From Rotaria socialis (Eukaryota; Rotifera; Eurotatoria; Philodinida; Philodinidae): a DNA stretch of 64,000 nucleotides. This document shows, in pieces, positions 52,601 through 63,268 of this stretch. A model generated the notes under the pieces. That model saw only the letters and a program-made list of their open reading frames with translations. It did not search any database and had not been told where the DNA came from. Positions within the stretch are counted from its first letter, which is position 1. Every line of letters starts with the position of its first letter. Made by a program: the position numbers and the translations under genes. The stretch lies in contig CAJNYU010000181.1 in NCBI GenBank assembly GCA_905331475.1, positions 248,001 through 312,000 on the forward strand, written 5' to 3'.

Positions 52601-54829
52601 TAGAAAAGAAAGCCGTTCGTCTCTTCTATAGATGTCTAATTATTCACCATAGGATGCTGTCAAGAAATAAGAACGACGACGGCGATGATGATGATGCCAA
52701 CTTCAGGGGAAGACACATTATGAACTTAGTCAATGCGAATGTATTCATAATGATGATGAAAAGTAAAATTAGCTTTGTTTGACAAGCTTCAAATTTGACT
52801 AGCTGAGCTACTATCTTCCTTATCTTTTTCATTTCCGCTTTTTACCTCATTATTCTCATTATAGAAAAAAAAAACTTTTAACATGGCATCATCTCACGAT
52901 GAATCCTGGTGTTCTTGTTTTATCCTTTTTTTCACCTACTGCTATCATTATAGACTCTATTAAAATTTTTAATTAGATTTAAAATTGGAAGCTCAACGAA
53001 AGAATCATGCTTCAGGCAAAAACTTATTCTACATCTAATGAGAAAATAAAGAAAAAAAAAGAAATTATCTTCTGAGGCTTTACCTGCTTACTCAAAAGAT
53101 TTACATTATACGCTTGCACTCGATCTTTATCTATCTTGCATAGATTTTCTCTTCTTCTCTCTAGTCTCAATTTATATAAGAGCTTTCTGCACTTTTTTTT
53201 CTTATATACATATATATATATATATATTCATGAAAAGGATATAGCTATATGTGTTACCCAGTTATTAGATACATATAATCATAATGAACAAGTATCATGA
53301 CATTCTCATCTCTTTTTACCTTAGCAGTAACATCAGTCGATTCCGGATGACGATGAAGTACATCATAGTAGGTTGTGATGAATGACGGAAGAAATTGCAG
53401 TACAAATGATCGATATTGCACATCGCGATAAAGTATGAAGAGATTATCACAAAGTGATGATGCATACTAGAGATACACAACTATATTATATTGGTATACA
53501 CACATAAATTTACGTATCCATACCTCTGCAGGTTCTGCAGTGATAGCCAAATGAATTTCAGCATTAAGCTTTGTATTATAAGTGGATGTTGATGATGCTT
53601 CTCCATTCTATCCAAGTGAAAAGAAAAAGAAGAATAAGACCTACATCTTTAGTCCGTTTTTTCTCTCCTCTTTCGACTTCCGATGCGTTCTCTTTATTAA
53701 AACACAGACACATATACACACCTAGACGGTGAGAAAAGAGAAAAAGGGTGAAAGCCAGTCGTGCAAACAAATTTCTTTTTTTCATTTTCTACTTCTTTTT
53801 TTGTGCTAACGTCACCTCTCAGAAATAGTCAGTGTGTGCAAGTATAACCTTTGTCGCTTTCGTCGACATGTCTTTCTTGTTTAAGATTTAATGTTTTGAC
53901 TGACAAGTGATAATCTTCTCTTTTTTTTTTTTGAGCATAAAAATAATTCTCAATCTCGTTGCTACTTTCTTTCGTTTGGGTGGCATATGATTTATGTTAC
54001 CTTAAACATGAATGGATTTATAAATAAATAAATAAATCAAAGAAGAGTGAAAAGATGATGACGAGCATATATGTCTCTTGCATTATTAATTTGAATTGTT
54101 CTGACGAAGATACAAACTGAGATTTGCACTCAAGCAAAAGAATAGACATGTTAAATTATTACATCTAAAGTATACGGTTTATTACCTACTGTGAATTTTT
54201 TTCTATTCTACTAAACGTAAAGAAAATCTTTGTTTAGGGAAGAAAAACGATATGAAACTTATAAGAGGATTTTCATTTAAAAAAAAAGAAGATCAAAAAA
54301 ATGAATAAGAGTACATACAAAAGCATGAAGAAAAGAAGCAACTTCTCACCTTTACTATTTCTTAACAACTTGTTTCTTGTTAATTTTCTACAACGATGCA
54401 CATCATGCGAGAAAAGTGAACCCACAGAAAAAGAAAGATGTTCTTTCTTTTAGGTTTCTTCGACGGTGTTATCAGAAGCAAAAAATCGAGAAAGATTATA
54501 GATCACACATAGACATATATGTGTGCATGCATTCAAACAAACTTTGATTGCTAGCACGCAACTCAATTGAAAAATAATAAAAGAGAAAGAATCTTTCACT
54601 GTTGAAATATTATCCTCATTAGCATTTTATTTATGTTGAATAAGACGAAGAGAAATCAATCTCGACATGTTCAACTATCAAACAAGATACAACATGCTAA
54701 CAAAGGTACTCAAATTCAGAAAGTGAAATATACCTTCAGTGAAACAAGCCAATCATCAAGATCTATGAAATCATTCGAGAAAGATTCTTTTGAATAGAGA
54801 CTATCACTAGTCTGACTAGTAGTCGTCAT
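49612..54829 (-). CDS. HYCC: Hyccin (FAM126) homologue
   Basis: Exons were joined by eye from the ATG at 54829 (MTTTSQTSDSLYSKESF..DDWLVSLK) through 53524-53607, 53340-53466, 52407-52453, about 52170-52208, 52070-52103, 51461-51565, 51073-51119, 50836-50965, 50668-50756 and 50606-50420, to the last exon 50210-49612. Family blocks match hyccin in order: LCDNLFILYRDVQYRSFVLQ-FLPSFI, CSTIDTFLIALYNL, IPNLTAPSIYHTP (hyccin IPSLSKPSVYHEP), EHILWFLLIQYGSNV, SRVIAELLGAIFYF and QRAEYEMYADVIL. Hyccin binds TTC7 and PI4KA and stabilises the complex that makes PI4P at the plasma membrane. The last 200 residues are S/T/Q-rich and disordered, as in vertebrates. Some small exon edges are approximate. The 1.1-kb first intron (53608-54733) holds nothing recognised. 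Confidence 0.85.
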
Positions 54830-55138
54830 GGTTTTGAGCTAAATGAACAGAAAATTTAAATATAGATACGTAAATATAGTGTTAACGTCATCTATGCAAC
54901 GTTTGATTCCTACCTCTTAATAAAATATTGTACAATACTGAACAACAAAATATATTATGAAACTCTCATTGCACATTTGAGATTTATTTATATCTATCTA
55001 AAATATATAGTTGCATGAAAACAAAATGAAACAAAGAAGTTATCTAAAGCATCAAATAAAATGTTCTTTTTGCAAAGATTTTCGAAAGTCGACTTTACAG
55101 TCATGCAGGTCAGTGCCTTTAACGATTGATGTACCCCA

Positions 55139-55258
55139 GCAAAGCAAAGTGTACGTACACTCTGTTTTTTAGACTACACTTTATTTTCCTATGAAGTACA
55201 CTCTGAAAATAAAATTTTTGGCTTAGAGTACGGTGTACGCGTACACTGTGCTTCGAAA
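55139..55258. repeat. Palindromic GTGTAC patch
   Basis: Outer arms GCAAAGTGTACGTACAC and, inverted, GCACAGTGTACGCGTACAC. Each carries a perfect palindrome (GTGTACGTACAC; GTGTACGCGTACAC). The same motif is clustered near both ends of the hAT element that starts 530 bases downstream. Confidence 0.65.
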
Positions 55259-55521
55259 TCCTATTAATAATATTGGTGCAGGTAATCCTATCAAATCATA
55301 AGAACTATTTATTTCAAACCAAGCGCACACTATGTACGAAAGACTGAAAAGAAGATTTTTCAATTATAAATCGACCGTAGATTTGATTAAGAGAAAGCAA
55401 AATGAAGGGGTTGACAATAATTTATGATTCGTTTAAAATATCACGAAGGATTTATTCGCTATCAACCTCTTCAATGATTCGAATCCATTGTACATGGATG
55501 TCACTAGCTTACCAGAGTAGC

Positions 55522-55653
55522 TGTCTAATTCGAGTTCGAATATAAATGGAGAAAAGAAAAACTAAAAGTAAAACTAAATCTATTTCTATCACCTTTTTTC
55601 GAATTGATAGCATGCAGTTGGGGACCTATTTATATTCGAATTCGAATTAGACA
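55522..55653. mobile_element. 132-bp inverted-repeat element
   Basis: The ends TGTCTAATTCGAGTTCGAAT and, inverted, TGTCTAATTCGAATTCGAAT differ at one base and continue inward with ATAAAT. No target duplication was identified. Confidence 0.7.
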
Positions 55654-55791
55654 TTTCATGATGAATTGATCGATTATTAACATTGAGCTGACAAGGAAAA
55701 TTAAAATATTTTCTCGGTGCATACAATACACAACTGACATCAACGGATACCAATCTGATCATTATTAGCAGGAAGATTTAATGTATCAGTC

Positions 55792-57237
55792 CAGTGTTTC
55801 CAATGGAAATCTAGAACAAAATGTACATGTACACTTTGATTATATATACAAAGTGTATTTGTACACTTTGCTTTTAGTGCCAGAGTGTACAAAGTGTACC
55901 AAAAGCAAATTTTAAAAATCCAAAAAGCACAAACTAATGCTGTGTTTTTTTCACAAAAAATATAAAGTAATACTTGATACATGAATAAATGATACATAGA
56001 CGTACTATCTCATAATCTGACACGTTCCTTGGCAAAATTACAAAAAAAAGGTTTACAAAAACAAAAAGTTAATATGTATTTTTTTTCAAATAGTATATTC
56101 TAAAAATATGAATTATTTTCGTCTTCATGACGATGCAAAAATGATGTAGAGAGTTGTGTGAATTTTAACGTGCGTCCCATAAAGAATGGCCTTCTCAGTA
56201 TTCCCTCAACAACTTCTTTATTTTTTTCAGCTTTCTGGCTTCAGCTTTTGTTCTAACGATCCACCTTCCAATTCTACACTAGACTTGTATCAAAAGTTTT
56301 TCTGAAGAAGGTTGACCAGAAAAGTAAAACAATAATACTGAACAAGTAGAAAATAACTAACATTCAAACCTATTTTTAAAATAAACTTCAGAAGATTTTT
56401 TTATAATACTAGAATAAAGAAAACCAAAGTTAAGAGGCTTTTGAGTACATTAAAGTTGGCGCTTTCTTGTCCTGCAGCGCAACGTTGGTTTGAATCATAT
56501 CCTAGAATAATAAATCTGACTTTCTATAATAGGATTCAAAATGCCCGAAACTCACTATTTTTCACCGAAGGAACACAAGTACATTTAGATTAACTTTTGT
56601 CTTTGTATCTGATCAATAATCGCTTTTTGTCGAAATAAGGAAAATCTGAACTCAAAAGATGCTATTTTGACTTATTCACGCCTCTTTTTTTAAAATCTCC
56701 GAAGCGGCAGTTTAAAACAGCTAAACTCTCACAAATCTGAAAAAGAAGATTATTGATGAACGTCACAAGAATGAACATTATCAATTTTCAAACTAGAATC
56801 GTTCGATAGAGCTTTTTGAGGGTTACAAAATGCCTATATGTTATTCTATCTATTTTTATCGTTAATAGCTTAATAGAAAAATCGAAAAAATGAGTTTTGA
56901 GATTTGAAAGTTGATTCTTGTGTACGTGTTCAATATTATTGTTTTCTTTTTTTGCTCAACATTCTTCAGAAAAGCTTTTCATATACGTCGTATGTAGAAT
57001 TAAATAGTAGATCTTTTGGAAACAAATTGGAGCCTAGAAAATAAAAAAAATGAAAAAGTTATCGAGGAAACATTGCGAAGGTCATTCTTTATGGGACACC
57101 CGTTAGAATCACAGTGTAAATTCTTTTAGCAAGATGTACACTGTTCACTTTGTTTTTCTGAGCAAAGTGTAAATCAGAACTAGTAGATGTTCTGTACATT
57201 TTGCTTCTGCTGTGTACACCTGCTATTGGAAACACTG
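55792..57237. mobile_element. hAT element carrying a nested mariner-type element
   Basis: Ends CAGTGTTTCCAATGG and, inverted, CAGTGTTTCCAATAG, with a perfect 8-bp duplication TATCAGTC at 55784-55791 and 57238-57245. About 510 bp are its own once the nested element is removed. Subterminal AGTGTAC repeats lie near both ends. No transposase. Confidence 0.92.
56168..57103. mobile_element. Mariner-type non-autonomous element
   Basis: Ends ACGTGCGTCCCATAAAGAAT and, inverted, ACGGGTGTCCCATAAAGAAT, each beside a TA (56166-56167 and 57104-57105), the Tc1/mariner target. It is 936 bp with no transposase frame, and is inserted in the hAT element. Confidence 0.85.
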
Positions 57238-57245
57238 TATCAGTC

Positions 57246-58268
57246 TTACATGAAAAAATCGAACTGAATTTGACTGGCAACAGTGACAAAAATTCGATAA
57301 ACTACTTTTTGCTTGAAGCATCATGTTTATAAATTGATATCATTCGATACAATATTGTTCTTTTTGCACCTACCCAAACAATAATGCCATGCAGCAAAGC
57401 AAGTTAGATGATTATTGTTGAAGTTTCTTCACAGAGCATTCTTTAAAAAGAACAAGTCCTGGATTGCATAAAAGCAACGAAATGTATTCACAACACAAAA
57501 CAATGAATATTGGTAGTAGCTTTGTTTTCTTATCGATGAGTAAGATAGTCTAATTAGGACAAATGAAATCGTTCATTTTAGTGATTCAGTAAATACGGAT
57601 TCAAAGAAAACATCTTATCAACTAATGCTCTTTTTTTATTGAAAAGAAAAAACTGAGAATAACATAATCAATTGTGTTATCTCTGGTACATCGATTGACA
57701 GTCTTCATTATTTTAATTTTAAAACTTTGAGTTAAGTGAAATGCTGAGTTAAATTAATTGAAAAATGATAAGCAAGTATTTCATCTCTGAAAACTAATTC
57801 TGAATGTGAAAAATGTAGAAAGAAATTCAAGATTGATTTTTATATCATGATGACAATGGGAATATTCAGTAAAACCTACTGCGTATAATAGTGTCATGAA
57901 TCAACCATTGTTTTTGCAAGGACTCGAGCTTGGTTGTACTCATATTCCTATGAAATAAAGCTAAGCGAATGAGAGGATCCCATTAGTATCGGAGACATTC
58001 GTTCACTAGATAATGGACTTCTATTGTGAGATATAGATTGTTAAAACATGTGCAATACTAGTGTTTTCTTATTGCGTAGCTTTTGTATCGGGTGTAGAGC
58101 CCGTCGGGTTCGGGTCCAGATGAAATAATTTTTACTCATTGTGTCAGATTACAAGAAAATTTTTGTGCATATAATTGTGTGAAAAGAAAAAGATATTGTT
58201 AATGGTCAAGTTATCTAACAAAAGAAACAATAGAAACACTTTAATGCATTCATTCCTTATTCCATCCG
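57246..58268. other. Intergenic, nothing recognised
   Basis: About 1 kb of AT-rich sequence. A GC-richer phrase near 58096-58118 (GTAGAGCCCGTCGGGTTCGG) resembles a tRNA B-box, but no cloverleaf can be drawn. Confidence 0.5.
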
Positions 58269-58394
58269 CAGAGCCCGCGGAAGTGGGGGGGGGATGATGT
58301 AGACCTCCACAATAATTGAAAATTTTCAATTTTTCCCAACGACAGGAGAATATTTTTTGTAAGTTTGAGCTTTTTTTGCGAACCTTGTTGCACA

Positions 58395-58467
<73 letters not shown>

Positions 58468-58526
58468 NACAACCCCCCCCCCCCCCCCCCCCCCCTCCCA
58501 TTATTAGGTCCTTTCCGCGGGCTCTG
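58269..58526. mobile_element. hAT element with a long G-run
   Basis: Ends CAGAGCCCGCGGAA and, inverted, CAGAGCCCGCGGAAA. A perfect 8-bp duplication TCCATCCG lies at 58261-58268 and 58527-58534. Inside are about 73 consecutive G (58395-58467), one N (58468), then a C-run, probably a collapsed or misread hairpin. No coding capacity. Confidence 0.88.
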
Positions 58527-58534
58527 TCCATCCG

Positions 58535-58965
58535 ACGCTGCACTACTAGCGAGTCGCTAGGAAACAGAGACCATCATAAATTAATTGTTTTAAAAGTCTA
58601 TATCGGATAGTGGAAAGAACATGTAAAATGTACTACATGCCTAGCGCAAAAGGAAAGAAGTATGTTGTATCTTCGGAGTGATCGCCAGATTCGATTAGAA
58701 AAGTTTGTTGGCGCAGGCCCTTCGGGGCTAAAATATGGAACTCACATGTAATTTTTCGTATAATTCTACTAATACACAATACGTAAAATGTGAAATGTAC
58801 TGCAAGACAATCGATCGGTACAAATAATGTCTTATTTACCCAGTAGAATCATTCCAACAGTAGAATTCTATCGGATTCCGACAAAGATGGACAGTGAATA
58901 TGCCGAATACCATATGTGTTTCAATAAAACCAGCGAAATCGTATGGATTGCTGAGCACGGACCTC
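58535..58965. other. Intergenic between two hAT elements
   Basis: Contains ATCGGATTCCGACAA-type phrases that recur near 60250-60300, on the far side of the next hAT element. This suggests an older repeat that the hAT element split. Confidence 0.4.
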
Positions 58966-60060
58966 TAGGGATGCAACGATGACGGTGAATCATCGGTTCA
59001 CCGTCCACCGGTCCACCGGTAACCGGCCCTTAACAGTAACTGGTCATACTAAACCAGCTCTGATTGGAACTAGTTGTTGATGACAACAATTACTTTCGGT
59101 CTCCCATGGTTTCAACAGCACTTTACCTACCACAAATGTAATTATTCAAAGTCAAAATTTTAAATTGAGGAGATATTAATGGAGCTGGTGATTTCTCATT
59201 TTTTCAAATATCTTCTTAATAATCGCTGATAGTGGCGCTGATACACAGGTGATTTAATTGCATCGAGTACTCATTTACAGATGTCATATACGTATATGTG
59301 CAGTCCTACTTGAACTAGTATGTACCATTAGTGGACTCCCACTTTTATGCTAAGGACGATCGTGTTGCAAAGTCATTCTGAATTTCAATGCTGGTAAAGA
59401 ATTTAAGTTCTTACAAAATCATCAAACGTTAATACTATACAAGATTGCCAGTATTATGATTCTCTTATTCCATGTTGTAGTTTTCATACGACTCCGACTA
59501 AATCAGAATATACATTTTAAAGATCGCTAATTTTTAGTTTTAAAGATTTTTGTTTAATATTGTCTAGATAATTTATACATGGGAATTGAAGTTTAATGTT
59601 GCTGAAAAATGTATATAATTTGAGTATCCAAACTGGAAATAGTACTGTATGTGTTTATCGAACTGAAAAATATCTTACAAACCGCACGCATATTCATGTT
59701 TTAACAGTGTTTGTGTTATTATTAAACTTAAGCAAATTTCAAACGCATACTATGTGAAAATACCCCTTTTAAGAGTCAGAATACAACTGAATTCGAAGCA
59801 GAGTAATAGATCAAGTAATGAATTAAAACTAGCATCGGGAAGAGTACTAGTCATCGATGAATTTAAACACTGAAAATTTCAGTTATATCGTATTACATAA
59901 CTATAAGAACTAATTTTCATTTACAATAATATCATTTACATCTGTGCTTTGTGCCAGCAACACAATCCGTCACACATTCAAATGTACCGGTTACCGTTAA
60001 GGACCGGTTATCGGTGGACCGGTTGCGGATGGACCGGTTATCGTCACCGTTGCATCCCTA
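58966..60060. mobile_element. hAT element with subterminal ACCGGT repeats
   Basis: Ends TAGGGATGCAACG and, inverted, TAGGGATGCAACG, identical. A perfect 8-bp duplication CGGACCTC lies at 58958-58965 and 60061-60068. Just inside each end, ACCGGT or CCGGT is repeated several times in both orientations. It is 1,095 bp with no transposase frame. Confidence 0.93.
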
Positions 60061-60479
60061 CGGACCTCCAGTCGGATCCTTGGTATTGGATCCAATCAGA
60101 TCTGATGTTGGATTCTAACGGAATTTAACTCTAACAAGTCACCCTTGCGCGCTCTGATGGCTCAAAATGCTTATTTGATTGTGAATAAGAAAATGCTCTT
60201 TTTTTCGTCGGAACCGACAATAGGTCTGTGGCCAGGAATCCTATCGGATTCTGTTGGGGAGTCGAATCTCATAGGATTCGATAAGATCCGTTGTCGGATT
60301 CGTTCACCTGAGAATATTAGTGTATTTACCAATCGGTTCATACTGTCATTTTCGTTGTTTTTCTAATTAGAAAATTTTACTACCGAAAAATTTTCCTGTC
60401 GGCATCTTTCTCGTTCGAAACATTTACTTTCGACAATTTAACCTTTCGACATATTTACCTTTCGATCAAAGTAGAGTAA
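60061..60479. other. Repeat-like stretch with GGATCC/GGATTC phrases
   Basis: GGATC-type hexamers recur (60075-60115, 60250-60300). No gene; probably the right half of an older element. Confidence 0.35.
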
Positions 60480-60880
60480 ATCGGCTGGGGGCATGCTCCA
60501 AGGGTATTACTCCTTTAGTCATTTTTGAAAATGGAACCTTGGATCATGCCCGATACATTGACGAAGTTCTTCCTGTCGCCCTTAAATATGTTAATAAGGC
60601 ATTCGGCAATGATTGGACATTTCAATAAGATGGGGCTAGGCCGCATATTCATCATTTAACTCAGGAAAGCTGCCCAAAGAATTTCCTAGCATTTCTGGAT
60701 AAAGACCGTTGACCTGCAAATAGCCCGAATTTGAATCCGCTCGACTACTGTATCTGGGATGAACTAATGGAAGCAAGGAATTGGAATCAAGTTACATCAA
60801 AACAAACATTGATTTGAAGAACTAAAACGTGGTTGCAGAAAAGTTCGATTCGGCGTAGTTTTTGAAAGTTGTAATTCATA
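60480..60880 (+). pseudogene. Tc1/mariner transposase, C-terminal relic
   Basis: One frame reads SKGITPLVIFENGTLDHARY, DEVLPVALKYVNKAFGNDWT-FQ, DGARPHIHHLTQE, then PANSPNLNPLDYCIWDEL. This is the second and third acidic blocks of a Tc1/mariner-type DDE transposase (QQDGARPH and SPDLNPLDY). Two in-frame stops, near 60627 and 60711, and the absence of the N-terminal DNA-binding part and inverted ends show it is dead. It could have belonged to the family that mobilised the mariner-type element at 56168, but the link is not shown. Confidence 0.8.
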
Positions 60881-61159
60881 AACAGGGTTGCTACTTCTTC
60901 CGCTTTTTGCGGAAAGTTTCCGCTTTTTCATATAAAAGACTTTCGTTGTTTAATTGAAAACTTAACCATGCAAGAAACTAGATAACGTGATGTTAGACAA
61001 AAATTTCTTGGAAAATAATTTTCTAACGTATAATTCTATACAATTCTTGAAAAATTTTCGCTTCACATAATAGATTTTCCAATAAATTTTTCTAGTGAAA
61101 CACATTTCGTGTTCATTTTGNTATGCGATTGAATCGAACATTTTTCTTTTAATTTTCAT
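60881..61159. other. Intergenic with a hAT-like end
   Basis: CAGGGTTGCTACTTCTTCCG at about 60883 looks like a hAT terminus, but no partner end was found. A single N sits at 61121. Confidence 0.35.
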
Positions 61160-61373
61160 CAGCGAATTTTTTACTCAGCCGCCGCCGTCTCATAAGGACT
61201 TGCAAATATCAACCGGCGCCGCCGCTGTGGAAAACAATTTAAGAATTTGTAGCAGCCGCCCCTGAAGTCATTACTCATTCAAATAATAAGCCGCTGGAAA
61301 TCTTTAAAAATTGAAAATTGTTGCCCACCGCCGCCGTTCACCCCTTCGGCTGACACCTCTATTTGCCGCTACG
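61160..61373. repeat. GCC-rich repeat, related to the one at 46338
   Basis: Runs of GCCGCCGCC and GGCGCCGCCGC end in GCTGACACCTCTA, the inverse of the AGAGGTGTCAGC terminus at 46338. Only one end is seen, so it is a fragment. Confidence 0.55.
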
Positions 61374-63268
61374 ATTATCTTTTATCGAGCTAGTAAAAAC
61401 ATACGTAGAGGGACTTTTCTGTTGGGAAACCCTATAAAAGACGATAGGCATTACATATTGAACACGAAAATAATTTTCTAAATTCCATATACTCTAGTAA
61501 CTATATAGCTATAATCAACACATTTTAAACCAATCAAATGAAGATTTTTGAGAAAACAATCTTAAACAAATAGTTTTTTGAAATTTGTGATTTTTACTAT
61601 TAGCTGTAAAAATTATTATTTTTTCAACGTATGTTAAATTGAACACGATTTATCTTTGGTAAAACTTGATCCTATTGTGCACGAACTAACTTAAATTTAT
61701 TCAATACGAGTTCATTCTTTTATTCTTCAAATGGAATAATGAGATCGCTATGAGTAATCGAATATAAGCGTAACAATAGTTTGGTTATGATCGACTCAAA
61801 AACAATGATTTCTTTTCTCGGTGTATAAATCTTTCTTATACACAACAGTAATAGACGAACAATCGGTTTTTTTCTTTTCAAAACTTCATCAAAAACACGA
61901 TATGAATTCAATATCCTGTCTTTGTATTTATTGATAAAACTTTTTATACATTTTTATTTTTAGACGTCTAAAGTATTTAATATTATTTATGAAAACATTT
62001 TAAAATTTCGTGCTTAAATCAATACTACTCCATTGAGTGTATAGAATAATAATACACGTGAAAATTTATTTTTAATGCAAAGCTATTTTAAATCGAAGGT
62101 TTAAAAATAATCTGATTTTCATGTCATGTTCTTCTTCAGAATTCTATAAAAGAATCAACATGAAAAGAAGGAAATAGAAGATTATCAGAAAAAGAATCCT
62201 TTTATTTTATGGAAAACCTATATTTAGTTTTATTGCTTTGGAAGAAACCAAATATAAATACATAGATGAACACTATTTTGAAAATTCCCTTCTTTTTTTG
62301 TTATGATGCAATATGATTCATAATAATTTGAAGTTTGTGATGTCATTTAAATTTTCATATAGATTTCTTATTAATTTTCGTTTTAATTTAGTGCTCATTA
62401 CAAAAGTATAGAAATTGTATCGTGTAGAAGAATTGAATACATATAATGTGCTCAGTAAAGCACTCTAATTAATTTTTAAAAATTTTATTTTTGATTAACT
62501 TAGAACAAAATATAATGACATAATAAAACATGTTACTTAAGTTAAAAGTCTGAAGAAAAAATAGTTGACATTTGCTTCGAAGATTGCTTTTGTCTTTTGA
62601 CTGGAATTTTTATTTGTCTAATAAGAAAAATAAAATTTATCGACTTCTCTAAACTCTTGAAAATTCACACAATTTGAAGACGAAAAACATGTTAAAAAAT
62701 TATTTATAGATATTTTTAAAATGTCCTTTAAATATACTTTTTTCAAGAAGCATTCTAATTGATTAAGACTAAGCTAAAAACATGTTCATGTATCACAAAA
62801 AAGAATGAAATTTCGTTCTGTATTCGAAGGGTTGTTATTATTTTCTTTTTGTTTTTGATTATCGATACTCATTCTTTGTTTTGTTTTACTGTAACATTTA
62901 AAAAAGCTCTCGCAAGACAAAATAATAGTAAGCCAAAAAAAAACAAGAAACGAAAATGAAAAACGATTATCATTCACCGGGACTGCAATGTGCTATACAA
63001 ACATCGCATCACACACTCAGCGCATATACAAAGGCAATAGAGTATGACAAAAAGAAAACGATTCAGCACAGAGAAGAAAAGAAACAAACATGAATAAGTT
63101 CAATACAGTGAAACAGAAAAAGAAAAAAAATAATACATTCTACAACAGAAATCACAGTAGGCTTCCGTATTTGTTATTCCTTTTTTTCCAAGTGAATGCA
63201 CTCATCGTTTTTAGTTAAAAATAGATGCGTGCGTGTAACGAAAAGTAAAAAAGCACTTATCTTCTGCT
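61374..63268. other. Intergenic, nothing recognised
   Basis: About 1.9 kb of AT-rich sequence before the receptor 3' end. No convincing frames or terminal repeats. Confidence 0.5.

Larger units (their letters stand above)
54830..55791. other. Hyccin upstream region with two small inverted repeats
   Basis: Holds the palindromic GTGTAC patch (55139-55258) and the small inverted-repeat element (55522-55653), described separately. The rest is AT-rich with no gene. Confidence 0.5.

Noticed and set aside
58090-58125. A tRNA-like B-box phrase (GGGTTCGGGTCC).
   Set aside because: No acceptor stem, A-box or anticodon arm can be drawn around it.
58250-58610. Poly-Gly and poly-Pro frames on both strands.
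   Set aside because: They are translations of the G-run and C-run inside a hAT element, not genes.
61720-62977. Several 60-66-codon frames before the aminergic receptor.
   Set aside because: They overlap on opposite strands, are K/F/I-rich as expected from AT-rich DNA, and show no domain.
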